Below are positions 44,461 through 53,881 of a DNA stretch of 64,000 bases, one piece after another. The translations under genes were made by a program, and so were the position numbers. How positions within the stretch are numbered: position 1 is the first letter of the stretch; every line of letters begins with the position of its first letter. The DNA comes from SIG480 sp045539475 (GTDB lineage Bacteria > Bacillota > Clostridia > Oscillospirales > JAAYXM01): contig JAZQFJ010000085.1 in the NCBI GenBank assembly GCA_045539475.1, positions 31,430 to 95,429 of the forward strand, given 5' to 3'. The notes beneath the pieces are model-generated. The model was given only the letters and a program-made list of their open reading frames with translations, searched no databases and was not told where the DNA came from.

Positions 44461-46131
44461 ATGAATATACATGAAATCCGGCAGGAGATGAAATTAAAAT
44501 CTATTTATGAAATACCTATGCGTGTTACTTTTTATGCACGTGTGTCGTCTGAGAAGGATGAGCAGTTAAACTCGCTCGACAATCAGATTTCCTACTACAC
44601 CAATCTTATAAAGGAAAACAAGAATTGGGAGTATGTACAAGGATACATTGACGAAGGATTATCGGGAATTTCTACTGCAAAGAGAGAAAACTTTCACAAC
44701 ATGATAAATGATGCACAAGCCGGAAGGTTTGACCTTGTTATCACTAAAGAAATCTCCCGTTTTGCAAGAAATACGCTCGACAGCATCAAGTACACCCGAG
44801 ACCTTCTTGGGTATGGAGTCGGTGTATTTTTTCAGAATGATAATATAAATACGCTTGATGAGGATTCGGAGCTGAGACTTACCATTATGTCGGGCATTGC
44901 TCAGGATGAGCTGAGAAAGCTATCATCACGAATTAAATTCGGTCATCAGCAAGCGATAAAGAACCATGTTGTACTTGGTAACAGCAGAATTTTCGGGTAT
45001 GACAAAAAGGATAAAAAGCTCGTTATAAACGAAGAAGAGGCGAAAATGGTTCGCGAGCTTTTTGAGCTTTATGCAACCGATGAATACAGTATGAAGCAGA
45101 TTGAAAATCTGTTTTGGGGAAAAGGGTATCGCAACCGCAACGGTAACAAAATTGCCCACTCCACTATGGCGAACACCATATCCAACCCAAAATACAAAGG
45201 GTATTATGTCGGGAACAAGGTTAAGGTTGTGGATATGTTTACAAAAAAACAGCATTTTCTCCCGCCTGAGGAATGGGTTATGTTCAAGGATGAAACAGGA
45301 GAGCTTGTTCCTGCAATTGTGTCGGAGGAGCTTTGGGAAAAGGCGAATAAGGTTTTGGCGAAGCGGAGCAAGGATGTCAAGGATAGGCAGAATCAATGCA
45401 ATCACGCAAATCTTTTGACCGGAAAGCTATATTGCACACATTGCGGGGCGGCGTATTACCGCCGTGACAGCGTTGACAAGACAGGTAGAAAGAACAGCAA
45501 ATGGGTTTGCAGCGGCAAAATAAAAAACGGTGCAGAGTCCTGCCCGTCATTTCCTATATATGAAGAAGAGATAAAGCCGGTTTTGTTTGATGTGTTCCGC
45601 GAAACCTCGAATGTTGCCGAGGATCTGGTGGAGTCTTATATTGAGATGTACCGGTCGCTTGAAAGCGACAAAAGCGATGTAAAAAAAGCGGAAGAGCTTA
45701 AGAAAAAAATTGAGCTTGAAACAAAGAAAAAAGCAAAACTGCTTGATTATAATGTGAACGGCGATATCAGCGACAGCGAATTTCTCCAAATGAACAAACG
45801 CTGTAAGGAGCTTATTGAGCAGTATGAGCTTGAGCTTTATCAGCTTCACGAAAGGCAAAGCTCAAAAGAGGATTTTAAAAAGCATATCGAATCCATCCGT
45901 GCGGTTTTGAAGGCAGCAGAGCGGGATGCAGAGCGAGGAATCATCACAAAGGAATTTGTGAATCAGTATATTGATAAAATCTTTGTCACGCCGGAAGGGG
46001 ATGAAATGCGGCTTGAAGTAAAGATTTTCACGGGCGAGGTCTGTGAAAAATATCTCTCACATCTCAGAAGTCGTTCGGGTCAAATGATTAAGAAGATGAT
46101 CGAGTCTTACGAGCAGAACTTAAGCAAGTAG
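44461..46131 (+). CDS. Large serine integrase
   Basis: A 556-residue large serine recombinase. The resolvase domain has FYARVSSEKDEQ with nucleophile S29; the recombinase domain follows (NSRIFGYDKKDKKLVINEEE near 180), then a zinc ribbon (YCTHCG near 322 and a later CSG...SCPS pair) and a coiled coil near 400-480. Such enzymes integrate an element at one attB site and, with a directionality factor, excise it. It lies at the right edge of the island, 90 bp from the envelope genes. The closest candidate partner is the 57-residue excisionase-like protein at 31740-31913. Confidence 0.92.
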   Translation: MNIHEIRQEMKLKSIYEIPMRVTFYARVSSEKDEQLNSLDNQISYYTNLIKENKNWEYVQGYIDEGLSGISTAKRENFHNMINDAQAGRFDLVITKEISRFARNTLDSIKYTRDLLGYGVGVFFQNDNINTLDEDSELRLTIMSGIAQDELRKLSSRIKFGHQQAIKNHVVLGNSRIFGYDKKDKKLVINEEEAKMVRELFELYATDEYSMKQIENLFWGKGYRNRNGNKIAHSTMANTISNPKYKGYYVGNKVKVVDMFTKKQHFLPPEEWVMFKDETGELVPAIVSEELWEKANKVLAKRSKDVKDRQNQCNHANLLTGKLYCTHCGAAYYRRDSVDKTGRKNSKWVCSGKIKNGAESCPSFPIYEEEIKPVLFDVFRETSNVAEDLVESYIEMYRSLESDKSDVKKAEELKKKIELETKKKAKLLDYNVNGDISDSEFLQMNKRCKELIEQYELELYQLHERQSSKEDFKKHIESIRAVLKAAERDAERGIITKEFVNQYIDKIFVTPEGDEMRLEVKIFTGEVCEKYLSHLRSRSGQMIKKMIESYEQNLSK

Positions 46132-46159
46132 TGATATTTCTTCTACAAAGAAATACAGC

Positions 46160-46207
46160 GAGGCTGTTGCATTTTGGTTTGTTTTAAAACCGACTTGCAA
46201 CAGCCTC
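46160..46207. terminator. Hairpin between integrase and O-antigen-ligase-like gene
   Basis: A perfect 12-bp outer stem, GAGGCTGTTGCA (46160-46171) with its complement at 46196-46207, plus a small inner stem. No long T run follows on either strand, so termination may be weak. It lies between converging genes. Confidence 0.55.
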
Positions 46208-46221
46208 AACTAATTTAATAT

Positions 46222-47799
46222 TTATGCCTTATCGTGTTTGCGTTTTCTAATGTATCCGAGATAGATTACCGCCGCCGAGAATCCCCAGAAATAAGCATTC
46301 ATATAAGGAACTTCGAAAATGTTCTCGAAAAACGAATGGGAGAGGACACCAAGCTGTCCTGCAACAATTCCGCTTGCAAGAACGGAAAGCTTGTTTTTGC
46401 GCGTTTTAAAAATGCTTCTGCAGGACCACAGGAGATTTCGGAGAAGCAACCATACATACGAAACAAGCCCTAAAAGACCCATTTCAGTAAGCGTTTTCAA
46501 GTAATAGTTGTCCATATAATAATATTTGAGATTATCAATCTCCTGGTTCTGCATTGCAATTGCGCCGCCGTAACGCCCGAGACCGAAGCCGAAAAGCTTG
46601 TTCGGTCGCCAGAGTGAGAGCCCGATTTCCCAGCGCTCTCCGCGTCCGCCGGTGGCATTTGCCTCGGCGAAGTCCGAAGTGAAGAGAAAGCCGATTCTGT
46701 TTGAAATTTCCGGAACACAGAATATAATTGCTAAAATTGCCGCGCCGGCAATGAGAAGAAGCTTGCGGTCGACGAGGAGCGAGAAGACAACAACCGCAAC
46801 GGTCAGCCCAAACCACGCTCCGCGTGAGAAAGTGAAGAGCGTTGCAAGGCAGAGTATGCCGACGATTCCCCAAAGCGCACATTTAGCCCAAAGCTTTTTT
46901 ACATAATACGCACAAGCTGCGAGCATCGGTGCGGTCATAACGAGAAATGCGCCCATAACGTTTGGGCTTCCGAAGATGGAGTAAACGCGGGTACGAACTC
47001 CGACCTCTGCCTGCGCAACCCATTGTGTGGGCATCGGTGCTTTTGTGATATATTGGTAGATGCCGTGAAAAGCAATAACCGTTGCCATCGCGCACATTGT
47101 AAAATAAAGCGTTCTGAAGTCATCATCGTTTTCAATAAGACGCGTGAGGACATAGAACCACAGCATAAACTGGCATACGGCACGCCAACCGCCGATTGCA
47201 GGACCCATTTTAGGAGAAACAACTGCAACAAGAAGAATGCCTACCGATACAAAAAACAGAAGTGGCATATCAACCGGTGTCACGCGCGGTTTGATTAGCT
47301 CTGACGATGTCATAATTCTGTACAGAATATATCCGATGCAGAAAATCATAAAAGCCTCATCCCATATCGAAGAGAGAAAACCGATTTTAAGCACATCGCG
47401 TACGATAACGTCAATCGGGAGATAAAGCGCGAATACGGATATGAGAAATTTTCTCATTCCCAGCTTTTTGAAAAATGAACAGATTGTGCTGTTGCAGATT
47501 ATGCGGGAAGAAAAAACAGCTCTGCACGCACGAAGAAATATGCTTTCTTCAAAAGCGGGGAGAAGCTTTGCTCCAAAGCCGAAGAGAGCCTTGTTAAAAC
47601 CGTAAAAAAGCTTATAAAGCTTTGAAAATACAATCTTTGGTGTTGCGGAGAAAAAAGTGTGGAATATACGCCGCGTTACCGAATCGTGATAACAGCACTT
47701 GCAAAACGCGGTTATTTTACCGGGGATGCTCCCTTGAAAGGCGAGTGCGAAAACTGCACACAACCGCGCAATGAAGCAATTCTTAAGCATATTATCCAT
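46222..47799 (-). CDS. O-antigen ligase/polymerase (Wzy/WaaL-type) membrane protein
   Basis: A protein of about 525 residues with ten or so hydrophobic segments between 110 and 520, and the large external loop typical of O-antigen ligases (near 375-430, including GLGRYGGAIAMQNQE). The first 100 residues are Cys- and Arg/Lys-rich and unlike the family core. TFSRGAWFGL near 330 is a family marker. It would polymerise or transfer a surface polysaccharide. I place the start at the ATG at 47799, which overlaps the DUF4330 gene by 8 bp; a TTG lies one codon earlier. It shares a leftward unit with that gene. Confidence 0.8.
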   Translation of the reverse strand: MDNMLKNCFIARLCAVFALAFQGSIPGKITAFCKCCYHDSVTRRIFHTFFSATPKIVFSKLYKLFYGFNKALFGFGAKLLPAFEESIFLRACRAVFSSRIICNSTICSFFKKLGMRKFLISVFALYLPIDVIVRDVLKIGFLSSIWDEAFMIFCIGYILYRIMTSSELIKPRVTPVDMPLLFFVSVGILLVAVVSPKMGPAIGGWRAVCQFMLWFYVLTRLIENDDDFRTLYFTMCAMATVIAFHGIYQYITKAPMPTQWVAQAEVGVRTRVYSIFGSPNVMGAFLVMTAPMLAACAYYVKKLWAKCALWGIVGILCLATLFTFSRGAWFGLTVAVVVFSLLVDRKLLLIAGAAILAIIFCVPEISNRIGFLFTSDFAEANATGGRGERWEIGLSLWRPNKLFGFGLGRYGGAIAMQNQEIDNLKYYYMDNYYLKTLTEMGLLGLVSYVWLLLRNLLWSCRSIFKTRKNKLSVLASGIVAGQLGVLSHSFFENIFEVPYMNAYFWGFSAAVIYLGYIRKRKHDKA

Positions 47800-48292
47800 C
47801 AAATTCTACCTTCTCGATAATTGCGTTCACTTCTATTGTCTGGGTTTTGAAGATGAAGCCACGGCCGATACGGATTTCCTGAGTGCCTATTTTCAGGATC
47901 GGATCGTTTTTCGACTGCTTTGCGTGTATTTTTATAAGAAGATCGGATTTCTGCGGGTCCTCTGCGGTGATAAACTTTCCTTCATCGCTTGTTGCTGCTG
48001 CAAGATACGGAACACTTTCTACCGATACAACCTCGGCATCAACATAGTCACTGCCCATGATAAGGCGCTCGCCCGGCTGAAGCTTTAATACCTCTTCTTC
48101 GAGATAGTCCATTGCACCACGCACGCGCATAGTGACCGTCATATCGGATTTGGGAGCGATTACATCGCTTGCCGCGGGCGCTGCAAGCTTATATACAGCA
48201 GCGACAGCAACAATAGCGATACACAGGAGAATTACGAGGTCTATGACGTTTATAACGCCAAAAAGCTTTCCTTTTTCGTTTACGATTTTCAT
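47792..48292 (-). CDS. DUF4330 domain protein
   Basis: A 166-residue protein. A short cytoplasmic N terminus and one membrane segment (near 13-40, VIDLVILLCIAIVAVAAVYK) are followed by an extracytoplasmic beta domain. The pattern fits DUF4330 (KLFGVINVIDLV, and PGERL near 76). The family is found in Firmicute surface-polysaccharide loci and lacks a known function. It is translated first in the leftward unit with the O-antigen-ligase-like gene and lies back to back with the CsaB-fusion gene. Confidence 0.8.
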   Translation of the reverse strand: MKIVNEKGKLFGVINVIDLVILLCIAIVAVAAVYKLAAPAASDVIAPKSDMTVTMRVRGAMDYLEEEVLKLQPGERLIMGSDYVDAEVVSVESVPYLAAATSDEGKFITAEDPQKSDLLIKIHAKQSKNDPILKIGTQEIRIGRGFIFKTQTIEVNAIIEKVEFDG

Positions 48293-48408
48293 AATTTAAT
48301 TTTCCTTTCGTTTTATATTACTTGACCGATTACGAGTTATATTATATAATAATTGTAAAGATATAACAACTGTTTTTTTGTAAATTTTTCAAAAAAGAGG
48401 GAATTCAT

Positions 48409-50631
48409 TTGAAAATACTGCATATGATAGGCGGCGGCGATGTGGGTGGCGCAAAAACGCACGTTCTTTCGCTTGTTGCGAAGCTTGCGGAAGAAAACGA
48501 GGTTCTTCTGGTCAGCTTCCGCGAAGGAGAGTTTGCAGACGATGCGAGGAAGATGGGGATAAATACTCTTGTCATAAAGAGCGCAAATCCGCTGCGCGAC
48601 GTCAGAAAACTTCGGCAAACAATAAAAGACGGCAATTTTGATATTATCCATTGCCACGGTGCAAAAGCAAATGTTATGGCAACGCTTATAAAACGCCATA
48701 TCCGCGTGCCGGTTATAACTACCGTTCACAGCGATTACAGGCTTGACTATATGGGCAATATTATAAAGCTTCTTACTAACGGCTTGCTAAATACCGTGGC
48801 GCTTCGCGCACTTGACGGATATATCGGGGTTACGGATGCGTTTGTGGATCTTCTTATTGAGCGCGGATTTGACCCGCACAAGCTTTATACCCTCAATAAC
48901 GGCATTGATTTTAAAACCCCGCCTGCTCCAAAGGTATCAAAGGCAGAGTATCTTGCGCAGTTCGGAATACAGCTTGCCGAAAATACGGTTGTTTGCGGCA
49001 TTGCGGCACGCTTTCATCCGGTAAAGGATATTGCAACTGCTGTTCGGGCGGTTGCGTCTGTTCGTGAAAGCTGTCCGGAGCTGTATCTTCTCCTCGGCGG
49101 AGACGGAGAACAGGCGGAAATGCTGAAAAGCCTTGTTTCGGAGCTTGGTCTTTCTGACAGAGTTATTTTCGTTGGATGGATAGAGGATATGGATTCATTC
49201 CTTAATGCGGTGGACATAAGCGTTATTTCGTCTGTGAGCGAAGGATTTCCGTACAGCATCTTAGAGTCTGCCCGTGCAAAATGCACAATGGTTTCGACTC
49301 CTGTCGGCGCGATGCCGGAGGTGATTGATAACGGTATTAATGGTTTACTTTTTGATATCGGAGATGTTCAGGGGCTTGCACAGCATCTGGAAATGCTGTA
49401 TAACGACCGCGATGCCTGCCGTGAATATGCGGACAAGCTTTATGAAAAAGCAAGCACAAAATATTCCTTTGAGGCAATGGTTTCGGCACAGCTTTCCATA
49501 TACGAACGTGCGCTTGAGATGTATTCGCATAAAAAGAAGAAACGCACGCAAGTCACTGTGTGCGGCTCATACGGAAGAGGAAATGCGGGGGATGACGCGA
49601 TACTGAAAGCGGTTATCCGTGAAATACGCGAGGTCAGCCCGGCTTCGGAAATATGCGTGATGTCAAAAAATCCTGCCGAGACGAAAAAGAGATACCGTGT
49701 CCGCTCAATATACACATTTAATATACTTAAAATGCTCCGCGCTTTTTCGCGCTCGCATTTGTATATAAACGGCGGAGGAAGCCTTATTCAGGACTCAACC
49801 TCAAGCCGCTCGCTGTACTTTTATCTTCTCACTCTTATGTCAGCACGTATTTGCGGTTGTAAAGTGATGATGTACGGTTGTGGCATAGGACCGGTGAAAA
49901 GAAAGAAAAACCGCGCTCTTGCCGCGAGGGTTATTGACAAGAATGTTGATTGTATAACGCTTCGCGATCCGGATTCCTTTGAAGAGCTTCGGGACATGAG
50001 GGTTTCACGTCCTGAAATGAAGCTTGCGGCAGATCCGACGCTTGGAATTGCTCCGGCAAGTGATCTGGAAATTAGCGCAGCTCTCAGTGCAGAAGGGATC
50101 GCGGAGAATGAAAAATACCTTTGCCTTTGTATGCGTAATTGGAAAAATATTGATGCTGTGCTTAATGAAATAGCCGTTGCGGCGGATTATGCCGCGGAAA
50201 AGCACGGACTGAAGATTGCCCTCATCCCGATGGAACGCAAAAAGGATTTGCCGATTGCAGAGCGGCTGGCAGAAAAAATTTCGGCACCGTCGGTTATTGT
50301 GAGGGGAGAATATGACGTCCATTCCGTTATCGGCATATTGTCGAAAATGCACGTTATAATGGCAATGCGGCTTCATGCGCTTGTTTTCGGAGCGGGACAA
50401 GGCGTGCCGACAATCGGCATTGCATATGACCATAAGGTGACAGGGTTTATGAACTATATCGGCAGAGAAATGTGCGTGCAGTATGAGGAGTGCAATGCGG
50501 AAATCCTGAAAGCCTTCATTGACCGTACAGCAGATGATGCAGAATATAATGATGCAATGAAACGCGCGTGCATTACACTTCGCGAAAACGAAAAGCAAAA
50601 CACGGAAGAGCTGAGAAAATTTTTCAAATAA
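48409..50631 (+). CDS. csaB: Fusion: GT4 glycosyltransferase plus CsaB-type polysaccharide pyruvyl transferase
   Basis: A 740-residue two-domain enzyme. Residues 1-370 are a GT-B family 4 glycosyltransferase (GGGDVGGAKTHV near 6; the E-x7-E-like region VSEGFPYSILESARAK near 280). From about 376 to the end is a polysaccharide pyruvyl transferase: GSYGRGNAGDDAIL, INGGGSLIQDSTSSRS near 455, and AMRLHALVFGAGQGVP near 650. CsaB adds ketal pyruvate to the secondary cell-wall polymer that SLH domains recognise, so this gene fits the two giant SLH proteins. The start is TTG with GAGGG upstream. The symbol is given for the C-terminal domain only. Confidence 0.88.
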   Translation: MKILHMIGGGDVGGAKTHVLSLVAKLAEENEVLLVSFREGEFADDARKMGINTLVIKSANPLRDVRKLRQTIKDGNFDIIHCHGAKANVMATLIKRHIRVPVITTVHSDYRLDYMGNIIKLLTNGLLNTVALRALDGYIGVTDAFVDLLIERGFDPHKLYTLNNGIDFKTPPAPKVSKAEYLAQFGIQLAENTVVCGIAARFHPVKDIATAVRAVASVRESCPELYLLLGGDGEQAEMLKSLVSELGLSDRVIFVGWIEDMDSFLNAVDISVISSVSEGFPYSILESARAKCTMVSTPVGAMPEVIDNGINGLLFDIGDVQGLAQHLEMLYNDRDACREYADKLYEKASTKYSFEAMVSAQLSIYERALEMYSHKKKKRTQVTVCGSYGRGNAGDDAILKAVIREIREVSPASEICVMSKNPAETKKRYRVRSIYTFNILKMLRAFSRSHLYINGGGSLIQDSTSSRSLYFYLLTLMSARICGCKVMMYGCGIGPVKRKKNRALAARVIDKNVDCITLRDPDSFEELRDMRVSRPEMKLAADPTLGIAPASDLEISAALSAEGIAENEKYLCLCMRNWKNIDAVLNEIAVAADYAAEKHGLKIALIPMERKKDLPIAERLAEKISAPSVIVRGEYDVHSVIGILSKMHVIMAMRLHALVFGAGQGVPTIGIAYDHKVTGFMNYIGREMCVQYEECNAEILKAFIDRTADDAEYNDAMKRACITLRENEKQNTEELRKFFK

Positions 50632-50647
50632 AAGAGGTAAAGTTGAA

Positions 50648-51802
50648 ATGAACAAAATAGTATGTCTTTCCACAAGCTGTTATCATCCGTTTCCGACGAG
50701 AAAGCAGCACGTGATGAACAGGATTTCAGCAGAGGAAATTCTGTATTTTGACCCGCCGGTCACATACCTTGCACCGTTAAAGGACAAGACGGCATGGAAA
50801 CGGCTTTTTATGTACCGCAAACCGGGAGAGGTGGGTGTAAGGGATAATCTCACCGTATATGCTACGCCGCCGATGCTCCCGTTTTTCAACAAAAACAGAT
50901 TTATAAACAAGATAAATCAGCGTCGAATGGCTCGGTTTGTGAGAAAGAAGATGAAGCTTCACGGCTTTGAAAATCCTATTTTATGGTGCTATTCCCCGAC
51001 GTCTGCCGATGCGGCACCGTATATCCCGCACAGCGCGCTTGTATATGACTGCGTTGACCGCCACAGCGCATACAAGGGGCTTATCAACGAAGATGTTGTA
51101 AACAGTCTTGAAAAGGATTTGTGCGAACAGGCTAATACCGTGTTTTCAACGGCGATCGGACTGCACGACACGCTTTCACAGTATAATGAGAATGCGGTAA
51201 TGCTTCCGAATGGAGTAAACTTTGAGCACTTTAACCGTGCGGCAAATGAGACTTTTGAAGTTCCGGCTGATATGAAGGAGATAAAGCGTCCGATAATGGG
51301 TTTCGTCGGTATGCTTCAGGAATGTATTGACTATGACAAGATAGAGTATATCGCAAAAACGCGTCCGGAGTGGTCTGTGGTGCTTGTCGGGAAACCCTTG
51401 CCGGGAGTAAATCTTGATTATCTTAAGCAGTATGAGAACATACATTTCCTCGGACTTAAAAAATATGACGAGCTTCCTGCGTACATACAGAACTTTGATG
51501 TGTGCCTTAACGTGTTCCGTGACGGAAACCTCTCGCGCGATGTAAGCCCGCTTAAGTTCTACGAATATCTTGCAACCGGAAAGGCAGTTGTCAGCACACC
51601 GCAGCCGGAGCAGGTTCTTGGCTATGCCGATGCAGTTTACATTGCATACGGTGAAGAGGACTTTGTGAAGAAATGCGAGGAGGCGCTCGCGGAACCGGAC
51701 GATGTAAAGCAAAATATGCGCATTGATTACGCGCGTGCATGTTCGTGGGATGCGAGAGTCCGTCAAATGGAAGAAATTCTGGAAAAGAACGGTGTGAAAT
51801 AA
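50648..51802 (+). CDS. Glycosyltransferase (GT4-like, TuaH-type)
   Basis: A 384-residue cytoplasmic glycosyltransferase with a GT-B fold. Residues 250-270 carry GFVGMLQECIDYDKIEYIA and 325-345 DVSPLKFYEYLATGKAVV, the nucleotide-sugar-binding half. It has no membrane segment. AGAGGT is 8 bases upstream, and it follows the CsaB fusion gene by 16 bp, so the two genes are in one unit. It likely adds a sugar to the wall polymer or a linked surface glycan. Donor and acceptor are unknown. Confidence 0.83.
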   Translation: MNKIVCLSTSCYHPFPTRKQHVMNRISAEEILYFDPPVTYLAPLKDKTAWKRLFMYRKPGEVGVRDNLTVYATPPMLPFFNKNRFINKINQRRMARFVRKKMKLHGFENPILWCYSPTSADAAPYIPHSALVYDCVDRHSAYKGLINEDVVNSLEKDLCEQANTVFSTAIGLHDTLSQYNENAVMLPNGVNFEHFNRAANETFEVPADMKEIKRPIMGFVGMLQECIDYDKIEYIAKTRPEWSVVLVGKPLPGVNLDYLKQYENIHFLGLKKYDELPAYIQNFDVCLNVFRDGNLSRDVSPLKFYEYLATGKAVVSTPQPEQVLGYADAVYIAYGEEDFVKKCEEALAEPDDVKQNMRIDYARACSWDARVRQMEEILEKNGVK

Positions 51803-51819
51803 GAAAGGGGAAATAAATT

Positions 51820-52641
51820 ATGAATTCGTTTAACACAATGGCATATTCTGTGAATTGGGCGGCAATTCTTGCCGTAGTGCTGCCGATAATTAAGGTGGCT
51901 GCAATTTTGGTTATAGGTCATTTCCTCATTGCATATGCGGTTAAGCTGATAAAGCGTTGGTTCGACAAATCCAAGCTTGATCCGTCGCTTATATCCTTTT
52001 TGACGAAGGCAATAAGAATTATTCTGTATGTTCTTCTTGCTGTTTCCGCTCTTGGAAGCATCGGCATTTCCACAACGGGAATTATTGCTGCGCTTTCTGC
52101 TGCGGGGCTTGCCATTGCCGTTGCTCTGAAGGATTCGCTTTCAAATGTTGCCGGAGGAATTCTTCTTCTCGTTGCGCCACGTTTTTCGACGGGAGACTTT
52201 ATCGAAGCGGGCGGGGACTCCGGAACGGTTGTAAAGGTTGATCTTCTTCATACTCTTGTACGTACACCCGATAACCGTCAGATAAGCATTCCGAACGGTG
52301 TTCTTATAAACAGCCATATCACAAACTACTCACGTGAGGCAGTGCGCCGTGTTGATATAATATTCCAGATTGCATATGAGTCCGACGCTGAGAAGGCAAA
52401 GGAAATTGCACTGCAGACTATTCACGCTCATTCCTGCACGCTTACCGAGCCGGAAGCGCCTATGGCAAGAGTTTCGGGATATGGCGACAGCTCTGTGAAT
52501 GTTGCAACGCGCACATGGTGCAACAGCGCAGACTACTGGACACTGTATTTTGACCTCACCGAGCAGGTTCGTGCGGCATTTGAAGCAAACGGAATAAGCA
52601 TTCCGTACAACCAGCTCGATGTACATATAAAAGAAAGATAG
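51820..52641 (+). CDS. MscS-family mechanosensitive channel
   Basis: A 273-residue membrane protein: three hydrophobic segments (about 15-40, 65-85 and 90-120), the last being the pore helix (IAVALKDSLSNVAGGILLLV), followed by the beta and alpha/beta cytoplasmic domains with DFIEAGGDSGTV and PNGVLINSHITNYS. It opens under membrane tension to release solutes after hypo-osmotic shock. It follows the glycosyltransferase by 17 bp and the terminator at 52666-52697 closes the unit. The link to envelope genes is positional only. Confidence 0.93.
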   Translation: MNSFNTMAYSVNWAAILAVVLPIIKVAAILVIGHFLIAYAVKLIKRWFDKSKLDPSLISFLTKAIRIILYVLLAVSALGSIGISTTGIIAALSAAGLAIAVALKDSLSNVAGGILLLVAPRFSTGDFIEAGGDSGTVVKVDLLHTLVRTPDNRQISIPNGVLINSHITNYSREAVRRVDIIFQIAYESDAEKAKEIALQTIHAHSCTLTEPEAPMARVSGYGDSSVNVATRTWCNSADYWTLYFDLTEQVRAAFEANGISIPYNQLDVHIKER

Positions 52642-52665
52642 AATACGAATAAAACAGAAGAAAAT

Positions 52666-52697
52666 GCTCACGGCAAATTCATGCCGCGAGCTTTTTT
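52666..52697 (+). terminator. Intrinsic terminator after the MscS gene
   Basis: GCTCACGGCA (52666-52675) with TGCCGCGAGC (52682-52691), one mismatch, then six T. Confidence 0.85.
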
Positions 52698-52703
52698 ATC
52701 GTG

Positions 52704-53747
52704 CTATTTAAATTTCCGGTGAGGATCAATTACTCCGATTGAGTTGTTGTGGAATATTTCGATTTCTTCATTTTTCATAACATTGAGCCAACTGAGCTCT
52801 GACATATAACGCTGAAAGAAAGCTTCTCCATGGGTACGGCTGCGCTCAAGCAAATACGCACGAAGCTCGAGAGGTGAGAGACCGGTTGCGTTTTTTATAA
52901 CATGGCGCATATGGCTGACATCGTAAAAGCCGCATTCCGCTGCAATATCTGCAAGAGAAAGAGTGCTGTAACGCATAAGGTTGACTACCCTCAACATTCG
53001 TGTGTTGTTATAAAAACTATGAAAGGTTTGTCCTGTGCATTCTCTGAATTTCCCTCCGAAAGACCTTTGTGACATAAAAGAAACTTTTGATATTTCGGAA
53101 AGCGTGAGCTCGCGTGTTGCGTTTTCGTTTATAAATTCTGTTGCGTTTTTTATAATCTCAAGTTGCTCTTTTGCGCGCAGAAGCTTAATGGAAGAGAGTT
53201 TCTCCGGCGTGTTTCGCAGCATAAGCTCAAAAATTTTGGAAATATTATTGTAAATTTTATCGAGGTTCATATCAAGCTTTTGGGAACGTTCGGAATAGAT
53301 TTCTTCGAAAAGAATATCTGCACATTCCTTCTCTTTGCCGGAAAGGGAAACATAAGGAGAAAGCAAAAACTTGTCAAAGACAGATGACATATAGCTCAAT
53401 GGTTGGTATGGCATTATGTTTTTGTCTTGAAGATCTTCAAAAATATCTATAGATATGATTCGCGCGTTTTCAAGGTTAAGATCAGATGAATCTACGGAAT
53501 GGATAGTAAAAGGATGTATCAACAAAAGGCTTCCTGGTGTCTGGATGATTTTTTCACCATTTACTATTTGGGTATATGTACCGGAAACTGTATACCAAAG
53601 CTGGGTGAAATCATGCCAATGAGGGCCATCAATAAGCAAGCGGTCAAGCACGCTTATGGAAAACGGCAACACACGGCTTGTTATTAACTTTTTTTTCAGT
53701 GCGGGTCTTGCTGTGTTTCCGGGAATAGATGACGGTAGTATGTTCAC
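52704..53747 (-). CDS. AraC-family transcriptional regulator (second locus)
   Basis: A 347-residue regulator. The N-terminal 170 residues include a cupin strand (HWHDFTQLWYTVSG-type, near 42-56), and the C-terminal AraC DNA-binding domain covers about 210-310 (LSEISKVSFMSQRSFGGKFR and LADIAAECGFYDVSHMRHVI). The start is GTG at 53747 with GGGAGTGAG upstream and a near-consensus promoter at 53775-53804. It stands divergently from the secreted-protein genes at 53995 and beyond and is the obvious regulator for that locus, as its counterpart at 5502-6341 is for the first one. Confidence 0.88.
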   Translation of the reverse strand: MNILPSSIPGNTARPALKKKLITSRVLPFSISVLDRLLIDGPHWHDFTQLWYTVSGTYTQIVNGEKIIQTPGSLLLIHPFTIHSVDSSDLNLENARIISIDIFEDLQDKNIMPYQPLSYMSSVFDKFLLSPYVSLSGKEKECADILFEEIYSERSQKLDMNLDKIYNNISKIFELMLRNTPEKLSSIKLLRAKEQLEIIKNATEFINENATRELTLSEISKVSFMSQRSFGGKFRECTGQTFHSFYNNTRMLRVVNLMRYSTLSLADIAAECGFYDVSHMRHVIKNATGLSPLELRAYLLERSRTHGEAFFQRYMSELSWLNVMKNEEIEIFHNNSIGVIDPHRKFK

Positions 53748-53774
53748 GCTTGCTCACTCCCTTCTTTTTATTTA

Positions 53775-53804
53775 ATTATACCCCGAAGTGTAACGTGGTG
53801 TCAA
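53775..53804 (-). promoter_or_regulatory. Consensus promoter of the second AraC gene
   Basis: On the minus strand: TTGACA (53799-53804), 18-bp spacer, TATAAT (53775-53780). Both hexamers match the sigma-A consensus exactly. Confidence 0.85.
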
Positions 53805-53853
53805 GAGTGAAAACCAAGAGAGGGATTCTGGAAAAGCTTGCGGGAATTTACCT

Positions 53854-53881
53854 TTGCTTTTCTTTGCGGAAATGTTACAAT
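53854..53881 (+). promoter_or_regulatory. Candidate promoter for the 523-residue secreted protein
   Basis: TTGCTT (53854-53859), 16-bp spacer, TACAAT (53876-53881). The -10 is kept in the second leader copy near 55801, where the -35 is not. Confidence 0.45.

Larger units (their letters stand above)
30030..46140. mobile_element. Probable integrative element / defence-rich genomic island (edges uncertain)
   Basis: The block contains a large serine integrase at its right end, an excisionase-like gene, a small resolvase, DUF960, Mor-like and Cys-rich ORFs, a type I restriction operon and Fic genes, none of which belongs to the carbohydrate or envelope loci on either side. No relaxase, coupling ATPase, type IV secretion or replication gene is seen, so it could move only with help or is a remnant. 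I could not find a convincing direct repeat for att sites; the left edge may lie anywhere from 29215 to 30290 and the right edge from 46131 to 46221. Confidence 0.6.

Noticed and set aside
44461..46221. Direct-repeat att sites flanking the island
   Set aside because: By eye I found no convincing match between the sequence after the integrase and the 29.2-30.3 kb region; serine integrase att cores can be only 2 bp long, so they cannot be seen this way.
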